Counted from the first letter of the stretch, positions 10,930 through 19,740 are shown. The stretch is 20,515 bases of DNA from Euprymna scolopes (GCA_024364805.1 CM044508.1:21635092-21655606), one strand, 5' to 3'. Program-made: numbers and translations. The notes: generated by a model from the sequence alone, not told the origin.

Positions 10930-11753
10930 TAGAACAAGGATTTTAAAGATAAGGTATCTTTACAAAGCCACACCACAATTCGCACATGCATGGATTATTG
11001 CTGCCGGAGCTGGGCTAGTGTAGCTATCACTAGTCTCACTCTTTGACAGGTTCCAGTTCTTGGATATGACCTTAAACTATATCCGATGGTGACCCCAGCT
11101 TGCGGGCTTTGAGGTGTGGAGCCACCCTTTAATTGCCATTGCTCCCAGGTCCACTCTGACACGGAGTGGTAGTACCTGTTGGGGTCCCAACTATGGATTA
11201 AATAGAAACCGACTTGAAAAAAAAAATATTCTATTAAAAAAAATTTCTTCCAAATCACTGGATTCGGCATTAAATAACCTGAAAAGGGTTGATATGCCGT
11301 AAAACAACCAACCAACTAGACAAGTTCCAAAAAAAAGTCTGAAATCTAATAGGTCCCACACTGTTGGCAAAGCTCCAACCTCTGTCCCATCACCGCAATG
11401 TTGCATGGCTATGCCTGTTTTGAAAGTACTTAATGGAATGTGCTCTGTACTCCTAGCACTTGTGCCCTCTCAACGTTCATATCCCTGACAAGCAGCAAAA
11501 TTCCACCCCTTCACTGCTGAAGTCCCTAGATGCCTTAAAGCCTTCTACTCTAATAGTTTCTACCCTTGAACTGCTAGATTTCGGCATTTCCTCAGATTCC
11601 TACTTCCCTGACTGTACTAACCTGCAGCAGTTTAAATGTAATGTGAAGACATCTAGCTGCTCAACTCCCCACAGTTCCCGGTTAGGCATGATCAAAAATA
11701 GTAGCCCCTTTTCTTTTTAAGTGGCAATATGTCTGGTTTGGAGTGCAACAAAA

Positions 11754-11756
<3 letters not shown>
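10930..11756 (+). mobile_element. LINE 3' fragment, same family as 8063-9065, interrupted
   Basis: The first segment, to about 11055, keeps YKAT and CMDYCC.SWA, matching YKATIRPCMEYCCHIWA in the 8 kb copy. After a 263 bp interruption (11056-11318) the LINE resumes with GPTLLAKLQPLSHHRNVAWL and continues through FPDCTNLQQFKCN to the 3' UTR. The UTR words TAGGCATG, AATAGTAGCCCCTT and AAGTGGC are shared with the other copy. It ends at the (TA)n block that starts at 11757. It carries several frame shifts and is 5'-truncated. The two copies lie in opposite orientations about 2 kb apart. Confidence 0.88.
11056..11318 (+). mobile_element. SINE-like insertion nested in the LINE
   Basis: This 263 bp block breaks the LINE cleanly. 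It is bounded by GACAGGTTCCA (11045-11055) and GACAAGTTCCA (11319-11329), one mismatch in 11, and the LINE reading resumes right after. Its 3' end is AAAACAACCAACCAACTA, a short (AACC)n tail of the kind seen on LINE-mobilised SINEs. Two internal A-rich runs lie near 11217-11250. The 5' end does not show clear tRNA A and B boxes. A weak likeness of GTTCTTGGAT..GACC to the 5S C-box region exists but is not enough to assign a head type. It has no ORF worth noting. It is younger than the LINE it sits in. Confidence 0.75.

Positions 11757-11831
<75 letters not shown>
11757..11831. repeat. (TA)n block, about 75 bp
   Basis: An uninterrupted TA run directly abutting the 3' UTR of the LINE at 10930-11756. 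It may have grown from the LINE's simple-repeat tail. Confidence 0.95.
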
Positions 11832-11833
<2 letters not shown>

Positions 11834-11959
11834 GATTTTAATCTTTATAAGAGGGCATAAAAGTGGTGCAAAATATCTGTTAAGAGAATTAATTTTACTC
11901 GTCCTGGGACGGGTATTGTTCTAGTTTATTTATATTTTTACTTTTCAAGTCTAAATGTT

Positions 11960-12270
11960 CCTATTTACTTGCCTCTCCACGAGGGCAGTTAAACACAAGG
12001 TCGGTTTTTAATGTGGGGAAAATCCAGCTCCACAAAAAAGGGCACTCTGGATAGGAACAGAAATAAAAATTGTCTCTGTCATGAAGGATTTCTCTTCCAC
12101 TGATTGAGGACAGAAAAGGTGAAGTGTAGCATCAGAACAGATGCTACACTGTGATCTTGTATATTTAGTTTGTGTCTTGAAAAGGTACAATTTAAAGTAA
12201 GAATACAGTAATCTGTAATTTATAACAAACTTAAGCCTGAAGCTACACTGTGATCTTGACCCTAAGGCCA
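11960..12270 (+). repeat. R182 dispersed repeat, nearly full copy with inner expansion
   Basis: It starts CCTATTTACTTGCCTCTCC and ends GATCTTGACCCTAAGGCC, matching both ends of the 182 bp element at 15083-15264. Between them it shares GGTCGGTTTTTAATGTGG, AAATAAAAATTGTCTC, GAAGGATTTCTC and CCACTGA. It is longer (about 311 bp) because of an extra stretch after GTTTTTAATGTGG and a repeated segment at 12143-12258. No flanking direct repeat was identified. Confidence 0.8.
12143..12258 (+). repeat. 17 bp exact direct repeat around an 82 bp insert
   Basis: GCTACACTGTGATCTTG occurs at 12143-12159 and again at 12242-12258, inside the R182 copy. In the R182 copy at 15083-15264 the corresponding word occurs once (CTACACTTTGATCTTG). 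The 82 bp in between has no match elsewhere in the window that I can see. This looks like an insertion with a target-site duplication, or a local duplication. Confidence 0.65.
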
Positions 12271-12316
12271 AGGAGTCAGATTAATACTCTGTTAAAAGAT
12301 CTTCCCTATCGTTTCA

Positions 12317-12336
12317 AACACACACACATGCATGCA

Positions 12337-12392
<56 letters not shown>

Positions 12393-12560
12393 CATGCACG
12401 CACACACACACGCATGCATGCACACACATGCATGCACGCACACACACACATGCATGCATGCATGCACACATATGTACCCCTCCAACACACGCACACACAC
12501 ATGCACACACACATACGTGCACGCATACGCACACACACACACACACAGATACACACACAT
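12317..12560. repeat. Compound (CA)n with TGCATGCA/CACGCA interruptions
   Basis: About 240 bp of alternating purine-pyrimidine sequence: a pure CA core near 12341-12389, flanked by ATGCATGCACGCACA-type variants, ending with GATACACACACAT. Open frames on both strands here consist only of repeat-encoded His, Thr, Cys and Val. The sequence type is known to favour Z-DNA. Confidence 0.95.
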
Positions 12561-13692
<1,132 letters not shown>

Positions 13693-13979
13693 CGCTGGGA
13701 TGTGTTAATTTTTATTTTTATTTCGGACTACTAGTCTCATCTTTATTAGTTGTTGTTGTTGTTTTTTTTTTGTTTTTTTTCTGACGAAGGCCAGAGGAAG
13801 TTGGCCGAAACGTTGTGAACCAATAAAAAAAAAAAAAGTAAAAAAAAAACAACAAAAAAAAACAATTAATAAAGATGAGACTAATAGTCCGAAATAAAAA
13901 TAAAAATTAACATAATGCTCATCTCAAAATAAAAAATTCCAATTAAGGAATAATATATATATATATCGCTGGGATGTGT
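13693..13979 (+). mobile_element. Palindromic insertion with 13 bp target-site duplication
   Basis: CGCTGGGATGTGT occurs at 13693-13705 and 13967-13979, flanking a 261 bp insert. The insert has arms 13704-13748 and 13867-13911, reverse complements over 45 bp with one mismatch, extended by T/G-rich against A/C-rich stretches. A hammerhead-like core sits in the loop. A tail of about 55 bp ending in ATATAT follows the right arm. Hammerhead motifs inside inverted terminal segments are known from Penelope-like retroelements and related retrozymes, so a non-autonomous member of that class is the best guess. No reverse transcriptase or GIY-YIG frame is present. Confidence 0.75.
13781..13830 (+). ncRNA. 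Hammerhead-ribozyme-like core (copy 1)
   Basis: The conserved box CTGACGA (13781-13787) is followed by GGCC (13789-13792), a 10-base loop, GGCC (13803-13806) and GAAA (13807-13810). This is the CUGANGA / helix II / GAAA order of a hammerhead. GTT-GTG-AAC after GAAAC could be a short helix III. Helix I would be the palindrome arms: T-rich immediately before the core against A-rich after CAAT. One extra A stands between CTGACGA and helix II and helix III is poor, so activity is doubtful. The lineage to a hammerhead is an inference. Confidence 0.55.
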
Positions 13980-14509
13980 AAAGGAAAGGCAAAAAAACTT
14001 GTGCCTGCCAACTAATGATAGGAAAGAGACTTGGATTTTGACAACCATTTTATAGTCGAGGTATTACAGCTGATTGAACGACATATCAGCCCGAAGAGGA
14101 AGATTAACATCTTACAAGATGTCAACCCTTCTGCGTAAAAATGCATCAAAGTAAATATAGCTCACATTATTTTCCCTTATACCAAGCAACTGTTCCAAAA
14201 TTTACATGATCTGTTTATTAGTTTAGGAGTGAAATAGAAATAAATGATGAAAAGGGATTATTTAAAAATGTTTCATAAAAGCTGTTGTCTGAGCCAGACT
14301 AAGTAATTTAACAGGGCTCTATGAACCAATGTATCCTTAGTTGATCTTTGACAACTAAATATATTCGTTTACTAGTCAAACCCACGTTATTTTGGAATAT
14401 GACATAGTTTTGTAACGAGCAGGTACAGCAAAGATTTTTCTGTATTTTTACTTTACTAAATATACACCGAATTTTATGTTAAGACTTGAAGGTATAAAAA
14501 TTCGAATTT
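13980..14509. other. No gene; two adjacent short hairpins at 14069-14122
   Basis: GCTGAT (14069-14074) pairs with ATCAGC (14085-14090), and ACATCTT (14107-14113) pairs with AAGATGT (14116-14122). The two hairpins are 16 bp apart. No function is suggested, and the rest is unremarkable AT-rich sequence. Confidence 0.4.
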
Positions 14510-14783
14510 CCTCAGATGCTTTCTAAACTGGTTTCCTCCAAAGGAGGACGTTTCATAGGAGTATGAAATTCACAAGCAGTCTCCAGTCGCATGTATATCT
14601 CCGTTAGGGGAGATGATGTTACGTTTTTCCAACTCTTGCAGGGAAGTGTCGACGTCCTCCTACATACAGCGCTGGGAATTCCCAAATTGGTCACCCATTT
14701 TAGTAATAACCAGGCTCAACGTTGCTTATCTTTGGTGATCTGACGGGAACCGATCTGTCAACGTGATTAGGCCTATTTATTTC
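14510..14783 (-). mobile_element. 5S-headed SINE-like repeat (SINE3 type candidate)
   Basis: On the minus strand a 5S rRNA-like head (14664-14776) leads straight into about 150 bp of non-5S sequence with several hairpin-prone words, such as TCTCCCCTAACGGAGA and CCTCCTTTGGAGG. A 5S-derived Pol III promoter joined to an unrelated body is the architecture of SINE3 and Deu-type SINEs. The 3' boundary is uncertain and no target-site duplication was found. The alternative is a lone 5S pseudogene next to unrelated sequence. Confidence 0.6.
14664..14776 (-). pseudogene. 5S rRNA-like sequence
   Basis: Read on the minus strand it follows animal 5S rRNA closely. AACGT/GATCACC words are followed by AAGATAAGCAACGTTGAGCC at the internal A-box (5S has AAGCTAAGCAACG), GCCTGGTTATTACT, then ATGGGTGACC at the C-box and TTTGGGAATTCCCAGCGCTGTA near the end. 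The order and spacing of A-box, intermediate element and C-box are kept. Differences in normally fixed positions and the lack of a clean terminal T run argue against a working 5S gene. Confidence 0.88.
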
Positions 14784-15066
14784 GTTTAAAAGAGTTTCTT
14801 GTTCTTGTAAACTTCTATTCTCGTTTTATTAAAAAGAAAAAAATAAAGGTTTAAGACATTTTTTCATTAAGTAATGAGTTTTGAAAGATTGTAAAAAAAA
14901 AAAATCGAAAGATAAGCATTTTATTATTTCTAGTCGCCATTTGGAAAAATCACTTGAAAATGCGACTGTTTAACTTGCAACTTGAAAGCCTGTTTAAGAA
15001 ATATAAACTAAATATTTTATTATATTGCCTGTAACATTGTACAGTAACAACAAATGAAAATTGGTT

Positions 15067-15280
15067 AATCAGAAGCAAAGTTGGCTTCGGGTCAAGATCA
15101 AAGTGTAGTATTTGTTTTCCAGATGCTGCACTCCAATTTTTTGTTCTGTCAGTGGAGGAGAAATCCTTCACGACTGAGACAATTTTTATTTTTGTTCCTT
15201 TTCTCCACATTAAAAAACGACCCTGGTGTCTAACTCTGTCCCGTGGGGAGACATTGTAAATAGGAATCAGAAGCAAAGTT
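15067..15280 (-). mobile_element. R182 element, defining copy with 16 bp target-site duplication
   Basis: AATCAGAAGCAAAGTT is repeated perfectly at 15067-15082 and 15265-15280. The 182 bp between them, read on the minus strand, runs from CCTATTTACAATGTCTCCCC to TTTGATCTTGACCCGAAGCC. Both ends coincide with the ends of the independent copy at 11960-12270, so the boundaries are well supported. There is no ORF, no terminal inverted repeat, no poly-A tail and no obvious tRNA, 5S or 7SL head. A perfect 16 bp duplication fits insertion by a LINE- or Penelope-type endonuclease and suggests this copy is fairly young. Confidence 0.85.
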
Positions 15281-15439
15281 TGATTTGCTCACTTTAATGC
15301 AATTTGTGTCTGACTTTTCGAATCTGACAAGATCACTGTTAGTCTGGCATACTGAAATGTATTTGATCTATTTCAAAACTGTTTGGTTAATCAAATTGAA
15401 CAGACCTTGAGGAAATCCTTCATTGTTTATTGCCTCCTC

Positions 15440-15560
15440 TCTAAGGTGAATCTGTAAATTTACCTTCGTCCGTCCGTCTGTCCATATTTTTCTTTTTTGA
15501 AATTTTGCACAAACATTAAACATGATATGAGTAAAAAGTAACAACGAATTTTCCACGAAA
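15440..15560 (-). repeat. Repeat-like stretch with a GGACGGACG end
   Basis: On the minus strand TTTGTGCAAAATTTCAAAAA is followed closely by ATGGACAGACGGACGGACG. I recall this word order as a frequent element end in invertebrate genomes, but I cannot name the family from sequence alone. Confidence 0.4.
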
Positions 15561-15805
15561 ACTCTGACTGCTCCCCTAGGGGTGTCTTTCGGGTTAAAAT
15601 GGCTGAAATTGACACGCTTGTGCTTATTAAAAAAAAATTGATGCCTTGGATTTTTATAAACTTTTCTGAAAAGTTGTAACTAACTGATTTCTAAATAATT
15701 TTTGGGTGTGTCCCAAGCACTCTTTTAGGGCTAATAAAAACACTCCATTTTTGGGACTATTTTACCATATTTGTCCAAAGTTTTCTGTGTATGTCTATTT
15801 AAGTT

Positions 15806-15897
15806 TTGCATATGGTACTGAACTCAAATTTAAATATGTTAAGGCCTTGGGGACCTTTGAAGCTAAATGGGTGGGTGGGGATGATGGACTTAGTCAT

Positions 15898-15936
<39 letters not shown>

Positions 15937-16068
15937 ATGGTGCAGAACTGAAATTTACATACGTTAAGGCTTAAAACTGCACCGTTTGTTCATTTTCACC
16001 AGGATTTTATGTCCCCTGGGAACTTTTGGGCCTAAATGGGTGGAGGAATGCTGAACTTAGTCATTTTT
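15806..16068 (+). repeat. Diverged tandem duplication, two units
   Basis: Unit 1 (about 15806-15896) and unit 2 (about 15931-16068) share TTGCAT, GGT(A/G)C, GAACT, AAATTTA, ATA(T/C)GTTAAGGC, CTAAATGGGTGG and GGACTTAGTCAT or its equivalent. Unit 2 has about 45 extra bases in the middle. A 36 bp poly-T run (15899-15934) separates the units. The origin is unknown. Confidence 0.7.
15899..15934. repeat. Poly-T run, 36 bp
   Basis: The longest homopolymer in the window, lying exactly at the junction between the two tandem units. Confidence 0.9.
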
Positions 16069-16097
16069 TATGCCTCGTTCACTGTGCACTCACGGGG

Positions 16098-16228
16098 GAC
16101 CATGCATGCTTCACTTGTTATAGTCAGAGATCCACCCCACCCACATCCCGATAGAAAATCATCAGATTCTAGGTCATTGTTTAGGTTTTTTTTTTTTTTT
16201 TTTGTGTGTTAAGTGAGATGCATGGTCC
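16098..16228. repeat. Inverted repeat around a poly-T run
   Basis: GGACCATGCATGCTTCACTT at about 16099-16118 is mirrored by AAGTGAGATGCATGGTCC at about 16210-16227. The pairing extends weakly outward through ACTGTGCAC against GTGCAGT. The loop holds an 18 bp T run (16186-16203). No family is assigned. Confidence 0.5.
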
Positions 16229-16964
16229 TGTATCCTGTGCAGTTCTAGGAGGTGCATCCTCATGCTTTGCCTTCTCATCCTTTGATAAGAGTATTAGATA
16301 TTGCTTATTGCCTGAGGCGCCTTTACCAGAGAATGCAGAAAGGGCCGACCAGACATTTTTTTGTAGGCTAGAGTGCTCTTTCTCTTGAATACTGGCTTTT
16401 CAAATCCCACTTTCTTGACCTTGTGTCACATTTCCTTGCTATGGGAACGAGATAAACATGCTTCACTCTTTATTTGCAAATGAACTAGCAGGCCACCCAG
16501 TCATAAAAATATGCTTAAATAGAAAATCTGCATAAAGCAAAATATTCTATTTGTTGTTATAGAACCAATTCTCTATTGATTATTTTATTGTTTCCTATAT
16601 ATAGTAGTGAATTCAAGTTAAAAAAAAAATTGACTTGGGTGCCATCAGCTAGAATAAAAACCAAAGCATTATTCATTACTATCTGAACAAAGTTCATACA
16701 CATAAAAAAAACTTAAACTAATGTTAAATATATATTTGTGCATGCATGGAAGTAACAGCTTTAGTTAACTTACGCTTGGCAAGTTCCAGTTTTTTTTTTT
16801 TTTTCCAGTTTTGACCATTTAGTAGCTGTTTTTACCGGCTAAAAAGACAAATCAAATTTGTTTCTCAGGTTTATATATCCCCTATATAAAGTTTCAAGTC
16901 TGTAGACCAAAAATTGAGTTTGGTAGACTGTTCTGCACACACACAAAGAGTCACTTAAAAGAAT

Positions 16965-16967
<3 letters not shown>
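16229..16967. other. No gene seen
   Basis: A 60-residue frame at 16206-16388 has somewhat balanced codons but no recognisable motif and begins inside the inverted repeat. The rest is AT-rich with a T run at 16790-16804. Confidence 0.5.
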
Positions 16968-17013
<46 letters not shown>

Positions 17014-17022
17014 CACACACAC
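16968..17022. repeat. (CA)n microsatellite
   Basis: About 27 CA units with one CTA interruption near 17011. It directly abuts the hammerhead-like locus and may be its simple-repeat tail, since the minus-strand element would end in (TG)n. Confidence 0.95.
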
Positions 17023-17030
17023 GCAACTTT

Positions 17031-17130
17031 ATTTGTATTACATAAGCTACACATTAATGAGCATGTTTCGGTCAGCCAGTTACAAGTAACTAGAGACCTC
17101 TTCAGATGATATTGCTTATACAAAAGTTTA
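17031..17130 (-). ncRNA. Hammerhead-ribozyme-like fold (copy 2), better preserved
   Basis: Read on the minus strand: CTGAAGA (17099-17105), helix II GGTC/GACC (17095-17098 with 17070-17073) extended by AGTTA/TAACT with a CTTG loop, then GAAA (17066-17069). ATG-CT-CAT right after GAAAC could form helix III, followed by TA as the cleavage-site position. Helix I pairs on both sides: ATG with CAT immediately before the core (17052-17054 with 17106-17108), an internal loop, GCTTAT with ATAAGC (17042-17047 with 17114-17119), then further A/T pairing. This is the type I layout with an internal loop in helix I. The base of helix III is imperfect, so cleavage is uncertain. Confidence 0.65.
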
Positions 17131-17160
17131 GTCCGTAACTGGCTTACCGAAACATGCTTA
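17059..17160. repeat. Inverted repeat: partial second hammerhead arm on the other strand
   Basis: GCATGTTTCGG.CAGCCAGTTAC (17061-17083) is mirrored by GTAACTGGCTTACCGAAACATGC (17135-17157, one or two differences). The right arm is the 3' half of the same hammerhead-like unit in opposite orientation. The locus is therefore a complete unit plus an inverted fragment, as expected for inverted terminal segments of Penelope-like elements. Confidence 0.75.
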
Positions 17161-17599
17161 TGTAAAAAAAAAATAAAAAGAATATCTTGCTCTACTTCGG
17201 TATTGAGCACGCTTACATTAACCTCATTAAAACTTCATTGGTTGCTTTACCTCTGAAGAAATATTAATCTGAAATATATAATAATTATTTAATTTAATAA
17301 TTATAATAGTCCCTTTAAAAATACTTAAGGATGGGCACTGTCTAGGAACTAAGAGGCAGTTAAGTAGCGTTTATGCAATGTTCATGACTTTCTGTTGTTC
17401 GAACACTTCAGATTATCCCGTGGCCAAATTAAGCGTTTATTAGTTCTTAATTTTCCTTCATTCTCGTGACAATTGTGTCGTGGCCCGGAGGTAGAGCTTA
17501 GCAAATGGAATCGAAGATGATTTCGTGTTTGTTGTTCAAGGGATATTTATTCCTTCCCTTACCTGCCAGTAACAGATATGCCTATGATTATAAGTAACT

Positions 17600-17680
17600 T
17601 CATATCTCTGAGCTTTGTTTTTCGTGCGGTTCCTTTTCTCCACATTAAAAAACGACCCGTGGGGAGGCATTGTAAATAGG
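17600..17680 (-). repeat. R182 dispersed repeat, partial copy
   Basis: On the minus strand it starts CCTATTTACAATGCCTCCCC at 17680, then CACGGG and TCGTTTTTTAATGTGGAG, and AAAAGGAAC. It matches the 15083-15264 copy closely but lacks about 22 bp between CACGGG and GGTCG; a GGG word at both edges suggests a slippage-type deletion. Similarity fades past GGAAC, to about 17600. Confidence 0.75.
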
Positions 17681-18284
17681 TACAACCATAATAATATATA
17701 AGGCGTAATTGTAAACTATACCGTGATATTGTATTGATGGACCTTTGTCGATTCCATTCAGTAGTATGAATAGGTCTGCTGATGCCTGAGGTCAACTTTT
17801 TTATGGTATGTCCCAAAGACTCGAATATAAGTCTTAGAAAAATGATGAGAAAGGGATATAGAGTAGCACGTCGGGATACATTTTTTTTTTTTTAGGTTAC
17901 AATGTTTTTTCCATCCCTGGTTACCGTATTTGCCCTGCCTTACGGTGTTATTTATAATGTTATTTGATTATATACATGTGTATTATTTACTCTACTGTAT
18001 TTCGTTACTAATTTTTAATATGTACTGTACAAAAATTTTACTTAGGCCTGCGATTTCATCTTATGATCCCAACCCTGGAATGAATTAATGCCGTATCCTG
18101 AGGTTCTACTGTAGTTTGAATATGATCATCATGGTATTAATCTGAAGATTCTATTATTGGCATTGGTTGCACCGATATTTTTGTAGTTAGAATTTTGTCT
18201 AGAAAGGCACTGGAGATTACGGGGAGGATTGCGCGAAGGTTGCCAGCATCCTAAGTGAAAATGATTTTTTTTTTTCTTTTTTCT
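17681..18284. other. No gene seen
   Basis: AT-rich single-copy-looking sequence with T runs at 17881 and 18266-18280. No element is recognised. Confidence 0.5.
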
Positions 18285-18350
18285 GGATTCGAGCATGAGA
18301 CACCCAGGTTGTCAGTCCGTGTCGTTAACCACTAAACAACCGTCACCTCC
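18285..18350 (-). mobile_element. tRNA-like SINE head or tRNA pseudogene
   Basis: On the minus strand the Pol III A-box-like TTGTTTAGTGG (18329-18339) lies about 35 bp before the B-box-like GCTCGAATCC (18285-18294). The spacing is that of a tRNA, and GGTTAACGACACGGACT follows the A box as in many molluscan and other animal tRNA-derived SINEs. The stems of a working tRNA do not close well. An A-rich stretch follows on the minus strand (18266-18284), so a truncated SINE with an A-rich tail is the likeliest reading. Confidence 0.7.
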
Positions 18351-19404
18351 CGTTGAATATGATTGAATACCTCCTACTCCACCTTCTGCACCCTATGTAA
18401 CTGATTTCATTTAATATAGTTACTATGACTCTTACTACTGAAAGTATTGAGTGTTTTTTTTTTGTTTGTTTTTTTTAAATTGGTTTAATATGTTAAGTGT
18501 TTGGTAATGCGCGTGCGCACACACACGATCTGCACATGAGTACACTGGCACCGATTCAGATATTTTTTTTAGTGCTAAAATTTGACATAATTTCAGACAT
18601 GGGTTGCTGCTTTAACATTTCCTTTTCCATGAATAAATGTAATTATTTCTGATCATTTCTTTCCTTTACCTGTTTCCTCTTCCAACCCACCATCTCACCC
18701 CCCCCCCTAAAATTAATGCCTAACCTCTTGGTGTTAAAGAGAGAGAAAAAAAAATGCTGTATTCATATTTTACCCTACGATTTATACAGATAATATAATA
18801 TCTATATTTCGCGCTTTGTTTTATAGTAATATCTATTTACCTTATACTAATGTGTCACTATTTATCTTAACAATGAGGGTTAATATTAAAGAGGTTGTCT
18901 GTAGAATGATGTCGCCAGGAGAGAATTGGAAACAACTGGTAGAATGGGCAAATTAATTGAAAGAAATTGATTATCTAAGAACGCTCAACAAGTATTTAGT
19001 TCCATTAGAATTGAAGACGACCATGTTGTAATCGGTTGGGAAGCACTCCTGTTATTTTGTTTCACAGATTGGATATTCTATGAAAGAAACTTTGTTAATG
19101 GAAGTTCCGTTTGGTTTCTAGTATCTTGCCCTAGGTTGTATACATATACTGGAAGAAAAACAAAACAAAAAACCCCGTTGGGTCACTTGTTAAACCTTCA
19201 TAAAAGGTTTTTGAATTGGTAAAAAGTGAGTTTGTAAAACCAGTTAAATATAAAGAGCTAAATCCAAAAATCAAACCTTCTATTATCTTTTCTCTATGTA
19301 GCTATGCGTTAAATAATATTACTACTTCTGATGGAATTCTCTTTTCTTTTATAATGGACTATTCCAATCATTTTGTTTGTTACTAGCAAAGTTCCGACCT
19401 TAAC
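18351..19404. other. No gene seen
   Basis: AT-rich sequence with a C9-type run near 18698-18707 and a short GTGCGCACACACAC patch near 18509-18526. No coding motif or named element. Confidence 0.5.
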
Positions 19405-19740
19405 CTTTGACCTCGACCTTGAAAAATAGTGTGCACCATTCCTAAGTCGGAGACCGTCATGTCGGGTTTATCATGATCGGTTCAGTGTTGTGGGTTGTAA
19501 GGAAGTATATATACATAGGCTATGACCTTGACCTTGAAAAATAGTGTGCACCATCCGTAGGTGGTGGACCATCATCATGCCAGGTTTGATCATGATCGGT
19601 CCAATGATGTGGACTGTAGGAGAGTATATGTATGTAGGCTATGACCTTGAAAAATGGTGTGAACCATCCTTAGGCAGGGGAACATAATCATACCAGGTTT
19701 GGTTATGATCAGTCCAGTAGTTTGGGCTATAGGAGAGGTA
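19405..19740 (+). repeat. Tandem array, three units of about 114 bp
   Basis: GACCTTGAAAAAT(A/G)G begins at 19415, 19530 and 19643, giving periods of 115 and 113 bp. Each unit also carries GTG(C/A)ACCATCC, a CATGCCAGGTTT-like block, ATGATC(G/A)GT and GTA(T/A)GGAGAG(T/G)TA. Units differ by roughly a fifth by eye. Each unit start has TGACCTTGA-like words, the inverse of the TCAAGGTCA monomer site bound by ERR/SF-1-type nuclear receptors; regulatory use is only a possibility. Confidence 0.85.

Noticed and set aside
10995-11406. Minus-strand frames of 106 and 71 residues
   Set aside because: They are antisense to the LINE and its nested insertion, whose plus-strand reading explains the sequence.
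14664-14776. Functional 5S rRNA gene
   Set aside because: Changes at normally invariant positions and the lack of a terminal T run make a pseudogene or SINE head more likely.
16206-16388. 60-residue plus-strand frame as a possible exon
   Set aside because: It starts within an inverted repeat, has no recognisable domain, and no paired splice sites stand out.
17395-17420. GTTCGAAC word suggesting a tRNA B box
   Set aside because: There is no convincing A box at the right distance on either strand.
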